From Jatrophihabitans sp. (GTDB taxonomy: Bacteria; Actinomycetota; Actinomycetes; Mycobacteriales; Jatrophihabitantaceae): DNA of 50,141 nt. The notes under the pieces were generated by a model. The model was not told the DNA's origin, searched no databases, and saw only the letters and a list, made by a program, of their open reading frames with translations. Below are positions 24,611 through 32,992 of this stretch, one piece after another. Position 1 is the stretch's first letter. Each line of letters begins with the position of its first letter. The DNA is taken from the NCBI GenBank assembly GCA_025924515.1, contig JAICIE010000011.1, positions 1 through 50,141 on the forward strand. The letters are read 5' to 3'. Position numbers and translations under genes: made by a program.

Positions 24611-24941
24611 CGTGCCCTTGACGAGCAAGAACGAGCCACGGATATTGCCAGCCAGCTTGGACTTCTGGGTCGCGAACTTGAAGCGTGCGACGAGTTCTCG
24701 GGAACATCCATCCCTCCGACAATGTGAACCCGACCGCACGCTTGGTCCCGGCCCCGAGCCCGTACATCACGTTGACCGAGCGGCCGGATTCGTGGAGCAC
24801 GTAAGCCATCCGAATCCCGTCGACCTCGAAGGACGTCGCCTTGAGAGGCCTCGCCGAGACTGTGATGTCGCGCCCCTCCTTGAGGATTCACCCTCCCCGG
24901 AACGAACCTGTTCGAGAAAGGGTAGCGGCCGCGACAGAGGC
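24611..24941. other. Intergenic stretch between convergent genes
   Basis: About 330 bases between the ends of the EEP lipoprotein gene and the DUF3105 gene. Apart from the possible minus-strand remnant described at 24615-24890, no coding frame, hairpin or repeat stands out. Confidence 0.4.
24615..24890 (-). pseudogene. Possible frameshifted gene remnant
   Basis: On the minus strand one frame reads TSFEVDGIRMAYVLHESG and MYGLGAGTKRAVGFTLSEGW, then becomes unlikely; the adjacent frame continues sensibly with ELVARFKFATQKSKLAG and GSFLLVKGTSG. The two join if one base is lost or gained near 24705. No start codon suits the first part, since a TGA stands just before ILKEGRDI. The family is not recognised. 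I regard it as a relic or a chance arrangement. Confidence 0.25.
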
Positions 24942-25757
24942 TCAATCGATCAGCGGTCGGCCGCCGACATTGCTGGGGATGCCGTCGACTGCTTCACCGT
25001 GCTCCGGCGTGTAGTCCTGGCTGCTCCGGAAAACGTCGACGAATCGTTGCAGGCGGGGGTCGGTGGAGGTTGCGAGCCGTAGCTGGTGTCCCCAGGAGCT
25101 CAGGACGATTGGCGAGGGCAACTTGTCGCTGTCCCATGGGCTCAGAACGATGTAGCGGGTCGAGGACGTACCCGTCTCAGTTTCTTCCGGCAACTCAGAC
25201 TGCTTCAGGACGACGCTGCGGAGCGCGTCGACCTGTGCAGTGGACAAGCTGGGCCGGTAGGTGATCCACACCGCGCCGTGCTCCATGTCGTGCACCGCGT
25301 GCTCGCTTGGTACGGGCTTGTCGTAGATACCGGCATTCAGCCACGTGGCGCTGTGCGGACCGCCGATGGGCGGAAGCTCTGTGTACCGCACCGGTCCCGG
25401 GACGTGTCGGTGTTCCACGGACCCTGCGGGCGTCGATCCGTTCCCCGGCCACCCGCGGGTGTCCCAGGCCAGCACACCAGGGATTCCCGACCTGTCGGCG
25501 GTTCGCTGCGGCGCGCGTTCCTCGGTGACCGCGCCGCTGACCGGGGCAGGCATCATTTCGCCAGAGGCGGCTGGCGAGGTGCCGTGAGCGCGGACAGCCA
25601 TCACCGCGACGGCGGCAACGAGGAGGATGGCGGCCCCCCCGGCCGCCGTCACTAGTGTCCGACGCTGGTACACGACCGGTCGTTCCCGTCGTCGGCGAGC
25701 CTGCGGCGCATCGGTGCCCGGCTCGGTGCGACGCGCGACGGAAACGTGCTGGGTCAT
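24942..25757 (-). CDS. DUF3105 domain membrane-anchored protein
   Basis: A 271-residue protein. A basic cytoplasmic N-terminus (RRRRERPVVYQRR) is followed by one transmembrane helix at about residues 35-56, then an outer DUF3105 domain: HVPGPVRYTELPPIGGPHSATWLNAGIYDKPV, in pieces, EHAVHDMEHGAVWITYRP, and LSPWDSDKLPSPIVLSSWGHQL. The conserved histidines in PxGGxH and HxMEHG suggest metal binding. The ATG at 25757 has GAGG close upstream and avoids a longer unrelated tail. The function of the family is unknown. No operon partner is seen. Confidence 0.87.
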   Translation of the reverse strand: MTQHVSVARRTEPGTDAPQARRRRERPVVYQRRTLVTAAGGAAILLVAAVAVMAVRAHGTSPAASGEMMPAPVSGAVTEERAPQRTADRSGIPGVLAWDTRGWPGNGSTPAGSVEHRHVPGPVRYTELPPIGGPHSATWLNAGIYDKPVPSEHAVHDMEHGAVWITYRPSLSTAQVDALRSVVLKQSELPEETETGTSSTRYIVLSPWDSDKLPSPIVLSSWGHQLRLATSTDPRLQRFVDVFRSSQDYTPEHGEAVDGIPSNVGGRPLID

Positions 25758-26094
25758 GACCTCGTCCTTCGTTGGCGAACTGTCCGCCACGATCATCAGC
25801 CGGCTACGGTGCGCCGGCACTGGGCCATAAGGCGCAGTCGTGCCCGCCGAACGTCCTGCGCCCGCACGTGACTTCCAAGAAGTCCATCGGTCGTGGCGGT
25901 GCCCGGGCGATGTGCGGGCGCTGATGGGCTGGCACGGGGCTGCCAGTGCCTACTGTCGTCGCGCGGATACCGGCTCAACATCCGGGGCCTGATTCAGCAG
26001 GATCGGACAGCGATCGCAGTTGACCGGACGTTCGTCGACAGAAGAGGGTCTGCGGGCGCTGCGGCCACCGGAGGGTCAACATCCGGACTGCAGT
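25758..26094. other. Intergenic stretch upstream of the DUF3105 gene
   Basis: About 340 bases with no supported coding frame. It must contain the promoter of the minus-strand DUF3105 gene and the 3' end of the oxidoreductase transcript. No clear promoter hexamers or terminator were seen. Confidence 0.4.
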
Positions 26095-27012
26095 TCAGGC
26101 CCCCGGGTCGGCTAGTTTGCGACCCGCCAGGTACTCGAGCCACGCGGCACCGAGCAGCTCACCGTCCACAGCCCCGAAATGAGCCAACGCCTGCCGATGC
26201 ACCTCCGCGACGCTTCTCGAGACCACCCAGGGCATGCCGGCCGCCTGCGCCATACGCTCCAGCGAGTCCAACTCCTCGACCACCCTGGCCAGCCCGAAGG
26301 CAGGTAGGTAGTTCCCGGCCAGCACTGACGGAAGATGACGCTCCATAAAGACGCTGGCCGCAGGACCGGCGGCGAGCACATCGGCCAGACGGTCTGCCGA
26401 GAGACCGGCGTCGGCCCCGAGCAGCATTGCCTCGGCGATGGCCACGGCCTGTCCGAACCACAACTGGTTGACGAGCAGCTTCGTCAGATAGCCCGCGCCA
26501 TGGGCGCCCATGTGGAAGATCCGCGACGGATCGGCGAAGGTCTCGAATATCGGGCGCAGGACCTGCACGTCCTCGTCCACGCCACCTACGTAGAGGGTCA
26601 ACTCCCCGCGGGCTGCGTCCAGCGGGCCGCCACCGACCGCCGCGTCGACGTAGCGCACACCGCGCTTGATCGACTCGGCCGCCAAGTCGGCGGCCAGATC
26701 AGGTGCGGCGCTGGTCATGTCGATCCAATTGATCCCCGCCGCCAGCCGCCCGAGCGCTCCCCGACCGGAGCCGTCCGACGGACCGAGCATCAGCTCGCGC
26801 AGTTCAGGGCTGCCCGGGAGGACCGTGATGAGCATACGATCTGCGGTCAGTTCTCCGAGCGACGGGCCGGCCCACCGAGCGCCGGTCGCCTCGACCTCGA
26901 TCCGTCGCCCTTCGTCGGGGTCTACCGCTTCGACCCGGTGACCGGCCGCGGCAAGCCGTTGCGCGACGCGCACTCCGATCCGGCCTGCGCCGACGAGGCA
27001 AACACCTGCCAT
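26095..27012 (-). CDS. NAD(P)-dependent oxidoreductase, 3-hydroxyisobutyrate dehydrogenase family
   Basis: A 305-residue beta-hydroxyacid dehydrogenase. The Rossmann motif VGAGRIGVRVAQRL is at the N-terminus with an acidic VDPDE after strand 2, favouring NAD. WIDMTSAAPD corresponds to the substrate-binding segment (DxST-like), VDAAVGGGPLDAARGELT to the conserved DAPVSGG loop, and GAGYLTKLLVNQLWF to the helix with the catalytic Lys. The ATG at 27012 is preceded by AGG; a TTG eight codons earlier is an alternative. The substrate is probably a 3-hydroxy acid, or an imine if it belongs to the imine reductase branch. Confidence 0.88.
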   Translation of the reverse strand: MAGVCLVGAGRIGVRVAQRLAAAGHRVEAVDPDEGRRIEVEATGARWAGPSLGELTADRMLITVLPGSPELRELMLGPSDGSGRGALGRLAAGINWIDMTSAAPDLAADLAAESIKRGVRYVDAAVGGGPLDAARGELTLYVGGVDEDVQVLRPIFETFADPSRIFHMGAHGAGYLTKLLVNQLWFGQAVAIAEAMLLGADAGLSADRLADVLAAGPAASVFMERHLPSVLAGNYLPAFGLARVVEELDSLERMAQAAGMPWVVSRSVAEVHRQALAHFGAVDGELLGAAWLEYLAGRKLADPGA

Positions 27013-27130
27013 CCTGCGAGTTTGCCCGATCCTCAATGTCCCATCGGACGGATCGGGTCGGGATGGCGCGAGCTCGACTGCGCCCGGATCGCTTGCGGGC
27101 CGAAGTCGACCAGCGTCTCCGGCCGGGGAC

Positions 27131-27475
27131 TCAACTGTCGCCGACGGTGAGCCTCAGCTCGACGACGTCGCCGATGTCCAGTTTCTCAGCGCGGCGAAGG
27201 CGCGCCTTGAGCGGCACGAGGTACGTGCCGTCGCGGGGGATCAGGGCCGTGGTCTCCTCAGCGTCACCGACCCGCACCCTCGCGGGAATGCAACCCCAGC
27301 CGTAGCTGAGCTCGGCGAGATGGTCGTGAAGATATGCGTCGGCGTCATCGGGAACCGCGACGAAGTGATGTGGCGCCGGCCCTCGCCACTCGAGAACCTC
27401 GCCGATGAAGTCCCACTCCACAACGTCAGGGTTCCGGCGGAGGTCGCGACCCGCAAGAAGACTCCGCAGTGACAC
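27131..27475 (-). CDS. DUF1905 domain protein
   Basis: A 114-residue protein. FIGEVLEWRGPAPHHFVAVP, RVRVGDAEETTALIPRDGTYLVPLKARLRRAEKLDIGD, read in short pieces, and LRLTVGD match the small DUF1905 beta-barrel family, whose role is unknown. The GTG at 27475 is uncertain; a GTG at 27421 just before EWDF would start directly at the domain. It is on the same strand as the oxidoreductase but separated by about 120 bases. Confidence 0.8.
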   Translation of the reverse strand: MSLRSLLAGRDLRRNPDVVEWDFIGEVLEWRGPAPHHFVAVPDDADAYLHDHLAELSYGWGCIPARVRVGDAEETTALIPRDGTYLVPLKARLRRAEKLDIGDVVELRLTVGDS

Positions 27476-27628
27476 AGCCTGGACCGGTCCGGTCGGGGCC
27501 CGTCCGGCAGGACGCGCGGTGTCAACCCACGGCGGCTCGTCCCGACCGCCGGCGTCTCCCAGGCGGGTTCGGTCAACGGCGACCGGTCGGTGCTATCCCC
27601 ACGTATAAGGCTCGACGGCCCATCCCTT

Positions 27629-27660
27629 GACAAGAGCTCTTGTCACAAGAAGCCTTGTGA
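27629..27660. promoter_or_regulatory. Double palindromic operator in front of the ArsR gene
   Basis: Two near-contiguous palindromes overlap by two bases: GACAAGAGCTCTTGTC (27629-27644, perfect, 16 bases) and TCACAAG-AAGC-CTTGTGA (27643-27660, perfect arms of 7 with a 4-base spacer). Both share the half-site ACAAG. TTGACA at 27627-27632, a good -35 element, lies across the first. The GTG of the regulator starts four bases after the second palindrome, leaving no room for a ribosome binding site, so the message may be leaderless. The ArsR-type regulator encoded directly downstream is the likely ligand-controlled repressor. Confidence 0.65.
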
Positions 27661-27663
27661 CGC

Positions 27664-28254
27664 GTGCAGCGTTATCGGGACTTGTCCGGGAACCCCGCGG
27701 CGATGATCGCGCTGGCCCATCCGACCCGACTGGCGCTGCTGGAACTGCTCGGCGCCGAAGGTCCGCTGACCGCTTCGCAAGCCGGTAAGCGGCTGCATGA
27801 GTCGCCGGGCACGATGTCCTGGCATCTGCGTCTCCTCGCCCGGCACGGCTTCGTTGTCGAGGCCGAAGGCGGCCGCGGGCGCCGCCGCCCGTGGACTGTG
27901 GCTGCACTCGGCACCCGTTGGGATCCCCAGCCACGCTCGGAGCCGGAGCGCGCCGCCGCCGACCTGCTGTCTTCGATCGTGGTCGAGCGTGCCGTCGCTG
28001 AGCTGCGCGCCTGGCTGGCGGCCCGGCATGCCGCGCCGCCCGCGTGGCAGCGCGCGGCCGCAGTCAGCGACTGGACGCTCTACCTCACGGCTGGCGAGGT
28101 CGAGGCTCTCCGCGCGGAGATCTATCGGCTGCTCGAGCAGTTCGCCGATCGGATGGAAGACCCGGCGCGGCGCCCCGCCGGAGCCGCCGCCGTCCGCGCG
28201 TTGATCAGCATCTTCCCGCCGGACATCGCCACTCCCGACGGCACCGTTCCGTGA
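27664..28254 (+). CDS. ArsR-family winged-helix transcriptional regulator
   Basis: A 196-residue regulator. The N-terminal 90 residues are a winged helix: IALAHPTRLALLELLGAEGPLTASQ, in pieces, then GTMSWHLRLLARHGFVV as recognition helix and a basic wing (GGRGRRRPW). The C-terminal helical part (about 100 residues) is of the kind found in ArsR regulators next to MFS pumps. No CxC-type metal site is seen, so it probably responds to an organic compound. The GTG start at 27664 follows the operator palindromes; its stop overlaps the MFS start by GTGA. It most likely represses itself and the transporter. Confidence 0.87.
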   Translation: MQRYRDLSGNPAAMIALAHPTRLALLELLGAEGPLTASQAGKRLHESPGTMSWHLRLLARHGFVVEAEGGRGRRRPWTVAALGTRWDPQPRSEPERAAADLLSSIVVERAVAELRAWLAARHAAPPAWQRAAAVSDWTLYLTAGEVEALRAEIYRLLEQFADRMEDPARRPAGAAAVRALISIFPPDIATPDGTVP

Positions 28255-29468
28255 GCGCCGGCCGGCGTGATCTGAGCCTGCTCGCGGCCGGCCAGGCGGT
28301 GTCGGTGGCGGGTGATTCCGCGGCCCTGGTGGCGCTGCTGCTGCGACTTCGTCCCGACGGCAGCGGCTGGGTGGCGGCGCTGCTGGCCGCAGAGCTCGTC
28401 CCGTTCGTCATCTGTGCTCCGCTGAGCGGCCGCATCGTCGATCACACCGAAACCCGCCGGGTGCTGCTGATCGCCCTGCTCGGACAGGCGGTGGTCGCCG
28501 TGCCACTTGCGGTGTTCGGGCATCCCGGTATCACGGTCGTCCTGTTCGCCGTGCTGAACGCCCTGTCGACATTGGTGCGGCCGGCGACCTCCACGCTGGT
28601 GCCCGCGGCGGTAGGCCCGCAGCACGCGGCGCGCGGCTACGCGCGCCTGGCCACCGGCGCCGGACTCGGCTTCATCGCCGGACCTGTGATCGGTGGGATG
28701 CTGACCGGGGTCGCCGGTTCGACGGCGACCTTACTGATCGACGCCGCCACCTTCCTGGTGCTCAGCGGATTCGTCGCCCTGGTGCGAGCGCGCCGCCCAC
28801 CTGCCGGGAGCGGCAAGCAGCGTCATGCGCGCGCCTGGGCAGGATTCGCCCTGCTGTGGCGATCACCGGTGCTCCGGATCGCGCTGGGGGTCAGTGCGAT
28901 CGCGAGCGGCTGCGCGGTCGTCGACAACGTCGCCGCCCCGTTCCGGCTCATCGACCAGCTGGGCACCGACGACCTGGGCTACGGCCTGTACCTCACCGTG
29001 TGGGGCGCCGGCTCGCTGTTCGGCGTCCAGGTGATCCCGCGCCTGTCCGTCCGCCTTCAGCCCGAGCTGCTTGCCACCGGGAACCTGCTGATGGGCTCGG
29101 GCATCGCCGCCATCGGTCTGGTTCCGGACTTCGGGCTCGCACTGGCCGCGTCGGCGCTGGGGGGTTTCGGCAACGGCCTGGCGAACGTCGCTCAGAACGC
29201 GCTCATCGCCGGGCACACTCCCGCCGACCAGCAGGGCCGGGCATTCGCGGCCGCCGGCGCCACGATGCAGGCCGCGATCGGGGTCGGCACCGCGGCCGGC
29301 GCGCCAATCGTCACCGGTCTCGGCGCCGGATACGCCATGGCCGCGGCGGGCGCCCTGGCAGCTGCAGCCGCCCTGGCCGGGCTCGTCGGACCATCGGCGC
29401 ACGGGCGTGCGCCGCGAACATGCCCCGCGAGCGGCGCGGCAAGCCTCGACGCTCATCCCCGTGCGTGA
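28251..29468 (+). CDS. MFS transporter (drug exporter type)
   Basis: A 405-residue protein with about twelve transmembrane helices. The first loop has GDSAALVALLLR and SGRIVDHTETRR, the latter equivalent to the MFS loop 2-3 motif (GxxxDxxxRR), and LVRPATSTLVPAAV follows in helix 4. The DHA3/MdtG-like class commonly exports drugs or siderophores. The GTG overlaps the ArsR stop, so both genes are expressed together under the double operator. The last 25 residues are hydrophilic and not conserved-looking. Confidence 0.87.
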   Translation: MSAGRRDLSLLAAGQAVSVAGDSAALVALLLRLRPDGSGWVAALLAAELVPFVICAPLSGRIVDHTETRRVLLIALLGQAVVAVPLAVFGHPGITVVLFAVLNALSTLVRPATSTLVPAAVGPQHAARGYARLATGAGLGFIAGPVIGGMLTGVAGSTATLLIDAATFLVLSGFVALVRARRPPAGSGKQRHARAWAGFALLWRSPVLRIALGVSAIASGCAVVDNVAAPFRLIDQLGTDDLGYGLYLTVWGAGSLFGVQVIPRLSVRLQPELLATGNLLMGSGIAAIGLVPDFGLALAASALGGFGNGLANVAQNALIAGHTPADQQGRAFAAAGATMQAAIGVGTAAGAPIVTGLGAGYAMAAAGALAAAAALAGLVGPSAHGRAPRTCPASGAASLDAHPRA

Positions 29469-29500
29469 CTGTGCGCCGCCGACTGGTCCTTCCGCGCCAG

Positions 29501-31060
29501 TTACCAGGGGTCGGGCAGCGTCAGCAGGACGTTGCGATCCGCCGTGCTGCCCGCGCGGGAGTGACTGGTCCCGAGCAGCTCACGGGTCTGCCAGTCGTTC
29601 GCCGCGAGCAGCCGCGAGAGCCCAGCCAGTTGCGTGGGTGCGGCCGGGCTCTCACCCGGGTCCGGGTCGCCGGCGTGATCAAGCATCGTCGCGGCGATCG
29701 CGAGCGTCCCGCGGTCACGGAGGACCTCGACCAGCCGCGTCTGTTGCGGCCAGTCGATCAGGGACGGGGTGGTGACCTCCCACCAGGATCCGCGGGGTGT
29801 GACGGTGCTGCGGTGCGTGTGGCCGTTGAGCCACAGCACCAGACTGGGATGGCCGTCAAGGACGGCGCGCAGGTCATCCCTGAGGATCCGTCCGCTGCTA
29901 CCCGCCGCGACCATCGGGTTGGTGAGAGTGTCGAGCGGATGGTGCGAGGCGAGAACGACATAGCGGCGCTCCGCGTCGGCCTCGGCGAGTTGGTCTGCGA
30001 GCCACTGGCACTGCGTGCCGTCGAGCGATCCCTGCCAGCCGCCGTGCTCATTGACGGTGTCCAGGACAAGGACGGTGACGGCTCCGTGATCGAAGCGGTA
30101 ATACGCGGTCGGCCAGGTGAAGCCGTGTCCTGGCGGCCGCGCGCCGGGGCGAATGTGCGCCGCCACGAACTCGGCCCGCGTGATGACGCGCCGTCCGGCG
30201 TCCGGGGTGACCCGTCGGAACCTGCCCTGTGCAAGGAGTCGGGCGGCGCCCGGATCGCAGTTCTCGAGTCCGGCCAGCAGCCTGAGGACGCTGGCGTGGT
30301 CGAGGTCCGAGGGAAGGCCGATCAGCTTGGCGCTCCCGGTTGCGGCCGACGGACCGACGAACTCGACCGGAACCGTGCCCTGCAACAGCCGGTCGTGGTT
30401 GCCATGGACCGCAAGCCAGGGCGCTGCCAGGCCGGGCGTGTCGAACGGTGCTCGCACTGCATCGAGCAGGCCGGGGACGGACGGCAGGCCCCACCTGTCG
30501 CGGGGAATGTCACCGCGGCTGCTGTCAGGGTGCCAGAAGCGGTCGTCGAAGCAGCGTTCGTCCGCGACGCCCTCCCAGCGGGTCCGGTCGCCGGAGTCCG
30601 GAATCACGGTTCCGCCTTCGAGCAGGCTGAGATACCAGTCGAGTTCGTTGGCCTGCGCGTTGTCGGTGTTGTCGCCGGTGACGATCGCGAAGTCGATCGG
30701 AGCGCCGGATACCGGACCTCGCCCGACGCCGTTGACCGCCCGGACCGCGGCGTCGACCACCTGCGCCGTCATGATCTCCTGCGCGCGATAGGTGCCGACC
30801 TCACCGATCTGCTCCAGGATCGGCGAATCCGGGTCGGCCCACCGGTCGAGGAGTTCGACCCGCGCCGGCGACTGCGCATCACAGACATGAAGGTCTGACA
30901 GGTGAGCGAGGACGAGAAGAGGTTCGCCGCCTGCGGGGACCGCTGATGTCAACTCTGTGCGCACGAGGTGCTGCTCGCCGGGGCCGGAACGCAGGGTCCG
31001 CCAGCCACCCCGTCCAGGCGGCCCTGGTCGCAGCGTCCGCGTCGCAGTGGTCTGAGTCAT
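29501..31060 (-). CDS. Metallophosphoesterase, TIGR03767-type
   Basis: A 519-residue calcineurin-like phosphoesterase. The start TRTLRPGPPGRGG, LRSGPGEQHLVRTEL is the signature N-terminus of the actinobacterial TIGR03767 family. Metal ligands: HLSDLHVCD (DxH), FAIVTGDNTDN (GDxxD), WLAVHGNHD (GNHD), VLASHHPLD and LNGHTHRS (GHxH). No signal peptide is visible, so it may be cytoplasmic or peripheral. The ATG at 31060 has no strong ribosome binding site but matches the family start. It is divergent from a TetR gene 182 bases away. The natural substrate is unknown. Confidence 0.9.
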   Translation of the reverse strand: MTQTTATRTLRPGPPGRGGWRTLRSGPGEQHLVRTELTSAVPAGGEPLLVLAHLSDLHVCDAQSPARVELLDRWADPDSPILEQIGEVGTYRAQEIMTAQVVDAAVRAVNGVGRGPVSGAPIDFAIVTGDNTDNAQANELDWYLSLLEGGTVIPDSGDRTRWEGVADERCFDDRFWHPDSSRGDIPRDRWGLPSVPGLLDAVRAPFDTPGLAAPWLAVHGNHDRLLQGTVPVEFVGPSAATGSAKLIGLPSDLDHASVLRLLAGLENCDPGAARLLAQGRFRRVTPDAGRRVITRAEFVAAHIRPGARPPGHGFTWPTAYYRFDHGAVTVLVLDTVNEHGGWQGSLDGTQCQWLADQLAEADAERRYVVLASHHPLDTLTNPMVAAGSSGRILRDDLRAVLDGHPSLVLWLNGHTHRSTVTPRGSWWEVTTPSLIDWPQQTRLVEVLRDRGTLAIAATMLDHAGDPDPGESPAAPTQLAGLSRLLAANDWQTRELLGTSHSRAGSTADRNVLLTLPDPW

Positions 31061-31122
31061 CGCTGGACAAAGATCGTAGACGAACCGACGGCATCGGTCG
31101 TCCGGCAGCGACCACCGGGCGA

Positions 31123-31138
31123 CCGAGCACACGCTCGG
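31123..31138. promoter_or_regulatory. Candidate operator in the divergent phosphoesterase/TetR region
   Basis: CCGAGC-ACAC-GCTCGG forms a perfect inverted repeat with 6-base arms, about 65 bases upstream of the phosphoesterase start and 105 bases upstream of the TetR start. TetR regulators commonly bind such sites between themselves and a divergent target. There is no second copy, so support is modest. Confidence 0.3.
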
Positions 31139-31242
31139 CGGCGATCGCGGCGGCGCTCTGACGGCGACCGACCGCACGATGTTCCTGTGACGCGGGCCGA
31201 GCACTGGGCCGTTACTCAGCGTCGGTACGGCACCGTAGCGTC

Positions 31243-31959
31243 GTGACGTCACCGCAGCCTCCGGTCGAGCGGCCCGCCCCGCACCTTGCCGAGCGATCCC
31301 CCTCCCAGCCGCGTCCCCCAGCCGGTGCAGCGGTACTCCGCGAGGACGTCACCGCGGCGATTCGTGATGCGTTCTTCCAAGAGGTTGCCGAGGTCGGCTA
31401 TGCCAGGGTGTCGATCCAGGGCGTCGCGAGGCGAGCCGGGGTCGGCAAAACCGCCGTGTATCGACGGTGGGCCTCTAAATCGGCGCTCGTGCTCGATCTT
31501 GTCTCGATGGTGGGTAGCGGCGGCTTGCCCAACCCGGCAACGGGTTCACTGGTCGGCGACCTCCGCGCGATCCTCGACGTCACCGCGCGGGCGCTACGTC
31601 ACCCGCTCGCGTCACAGGTCATCCCGGACCTGCTCGTCGAAGCGGCGCGGCACCCCAAGCTGGCGGACACGATCCGGCTTCTCCTACTTGATCCTCAACG
31701 CGGCGTCGCCTCGGCGATCGTGCGCGACGCGGTCAGCCGCGGCGAACTCCATCCCGACACCGATCCCAACTACCTGCTGGATCTGACGCTCGGTCCCCTC
31801 TACTGGCGATTCTCGGTTGCGCGCGGGCCCTTTCCCCCCGACTATCTCGACGAGCTCGCCGGCGCTGCGGCCGCCGCATTGCGTAAACCCGCTCTGGTCG
31901 CGACCGGCCGGACAGCGCCTGGCGATGAGATCCGTCGGTCGGACGGATCGGGCCGGTGA
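31243..31959 (+). CDS. TetR/AcrR family transcriptional regulator
   Basis: A 238-residue regulator. After a proline-rich tail of 35 residues comes the TetR helix-turn-helix: AIRDAFFQEVAEVGYARVSIQGVARRAGVGKTAVYRRW, in pieces, at about residues 40-78. The ligand-binding half includes RHPLASQVIPDLLVEAARHP and YLLDLTLGPLYWRF, as in the TetR_C_16-type domains. The GTG at 31243 is the first start after the divergent region; a later start would still include the domain. Its target may be itself, the divergent phosphoesterase, or the exporter downstream. Confidence 0.87.
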   Translation: MTSPQPPVERPAPHLAERSPSQPRPPAGAAVLREDVTAAIRDAFFQEVAEVGYARVSIQGVARRAGVGKTAVYRRWASKSALVLDLVSMVGSGGLPNPATGSLVGDLRAILDVTARALRHPLASQVIPDLLVEAARHPKLADTIRLLLLDPQRGVASAIVRDAVSRGELHPDTDPNYLLDLTLGPLYWRFSVARGPFPPDYLDELAGAAAAALRKPALVATGRTAPGDEIRRSDGSGR

Positions 31960-32146
31960 TGTCCGCACTGGCGTCGTCCACACCGTGCGCTGCGTTCGTG
32001 TTGCTGAATCGCAGGGAAATAGCTGCCGACCCCGTAGCATCCTCGTCGGCGCGAGCCCGCCGCTGCGCTGGTATCGCGCCCGGGGCTACGTCGGTGGGAG
32101 GTCCGTCACAGCAGCACTCGGCGCACCCGGGCGGACGGGTCGCACC

Positions 32147-32992
32147 ATGACTGAACCTGTATCTCCGTACCCCGGGTTGCAGCGGGCCGGGGCGCGACTG
32201 CCGGTCGATGAATACAGCCGACGGCTGTGGGACCGGCGTTGGTTCGTCATCGCGTATTCCAGCGCGTCGAACAGCGTCGGTTATGAACGAAGTTTCCTCG
32301 GCCAGGCTTGGCAGTTGCTGACGCCGATGCTGAACATCGCGGTCTACTACCTGATCTTCGGTCTGCTTCTTCACACCAATCGAGGCGTCGGCAACTACAT
32401 TGCATTCCTCACGGTCGGCGTGTTCTTCTTCTCATTCTGCACGACGTCGTTGGTGTCCGGGTCGAGGTCGATCACTCAGAATCTAGGACTAGTACGCGCG
32501 CTGCAGTTCCCACGCGCTGTCCTTCCGATCTCGACGACGCTGATGGCGTTGCTGCAATTGCTCTACTCGCTCGTCGTCATGGTCCCCATACTCCTGCTCA
32601 GCGGAGAACCGTTGCGAGCTCAGTGGCTGGAACTCGTGCCGGCAGTAGCACTGCAGTCGATGTTCTGTCTCGGGCTGGCGCTGGCGGTCGCCCGTATCGG
32701 CGCGCGGGTGCCGGACACCACGCAGGTCCTGCCGTTCGTGTCCCGGGTGTGGATGTACGCATCCGGCGTGATGTACAGCGTGCAGGCGTTCGTCACCGGC
32801 CACGGCTGGGTGTCCACGATTTTGACGGGCAATCCCGGGTACGTGTACCTGGCGCTGGCCCGGCACGCGCTCCTGATCGGTAGCCCGGCGACGCCCCGGA
32901 CCTGGTTGCTCGCAACGGCGTGGGCGGTCGGAACTCTCGCGGTGAGCTATCTGTATTTCTGGCGCGGCGAGGAGGTGTACGGCAATGTCTGA
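32147..32992 (+). CDS. ABC exporter permease of the Wzm/TagG (galactan, teichoic acid) type
   Basis: A 281-residue ABC-2 permease with six transmembrane helices. FVIAYSSASNSVGYERSFLGQAWQLLTPMLNIAVYYLIFG, in pieces, is the typical entry of polysaccharide permeases, followed by IAFLTVGVFFFSF and NLGLVRALQFPRAVLPIS. The mycobacterial counterpart exports lipid-linked galactan. The ATG at 32147 precedes the conserved part by about 40 residues. The ATPase gene overlaps it by eight bases. Nearby glycosyltransferases for the glycan are not in the window. Confidence 0.88.
   Translation: MTEPVSPYPGLQRAGARLPVDEYSRRLWDRRWFVIAYSSASNSVGYERSFLGQAWQLLTPMLNIAVYYLIFGLLLHTNRGVGNYIAFLTVGVFFFSFCTTSLVSGSRSITQNLGLVRALQFPRAVLPISTTLMALLQLLYSLVVMVPILLLSGEPLRAQWLELVPAVALQSMFCLGLALAVARIGARVPDTTQVLPFVSRVWMYASGVMYSVQAFVTGHGWVSTILTGNPGYVYLALARHALLIGSPATPRTWLLATAWAVGTLAVSYLYFWRGEEVYGNV

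Noticed and set aside
28856-30898. A 680-codon open frame on the plus strand
   Set aside because: It runs through the MFS gene in another frame and antisense to the metallophosphoesterase; both of those have complete family motifs, while this frame is arginine-rich with no domain. High-GC genomes often give such shadows.
31244-31251. TGACGTCA palindrome at the TetR start
   Set aside because: It lies over the start codon and is only eight bases long, so it is likely incidental.
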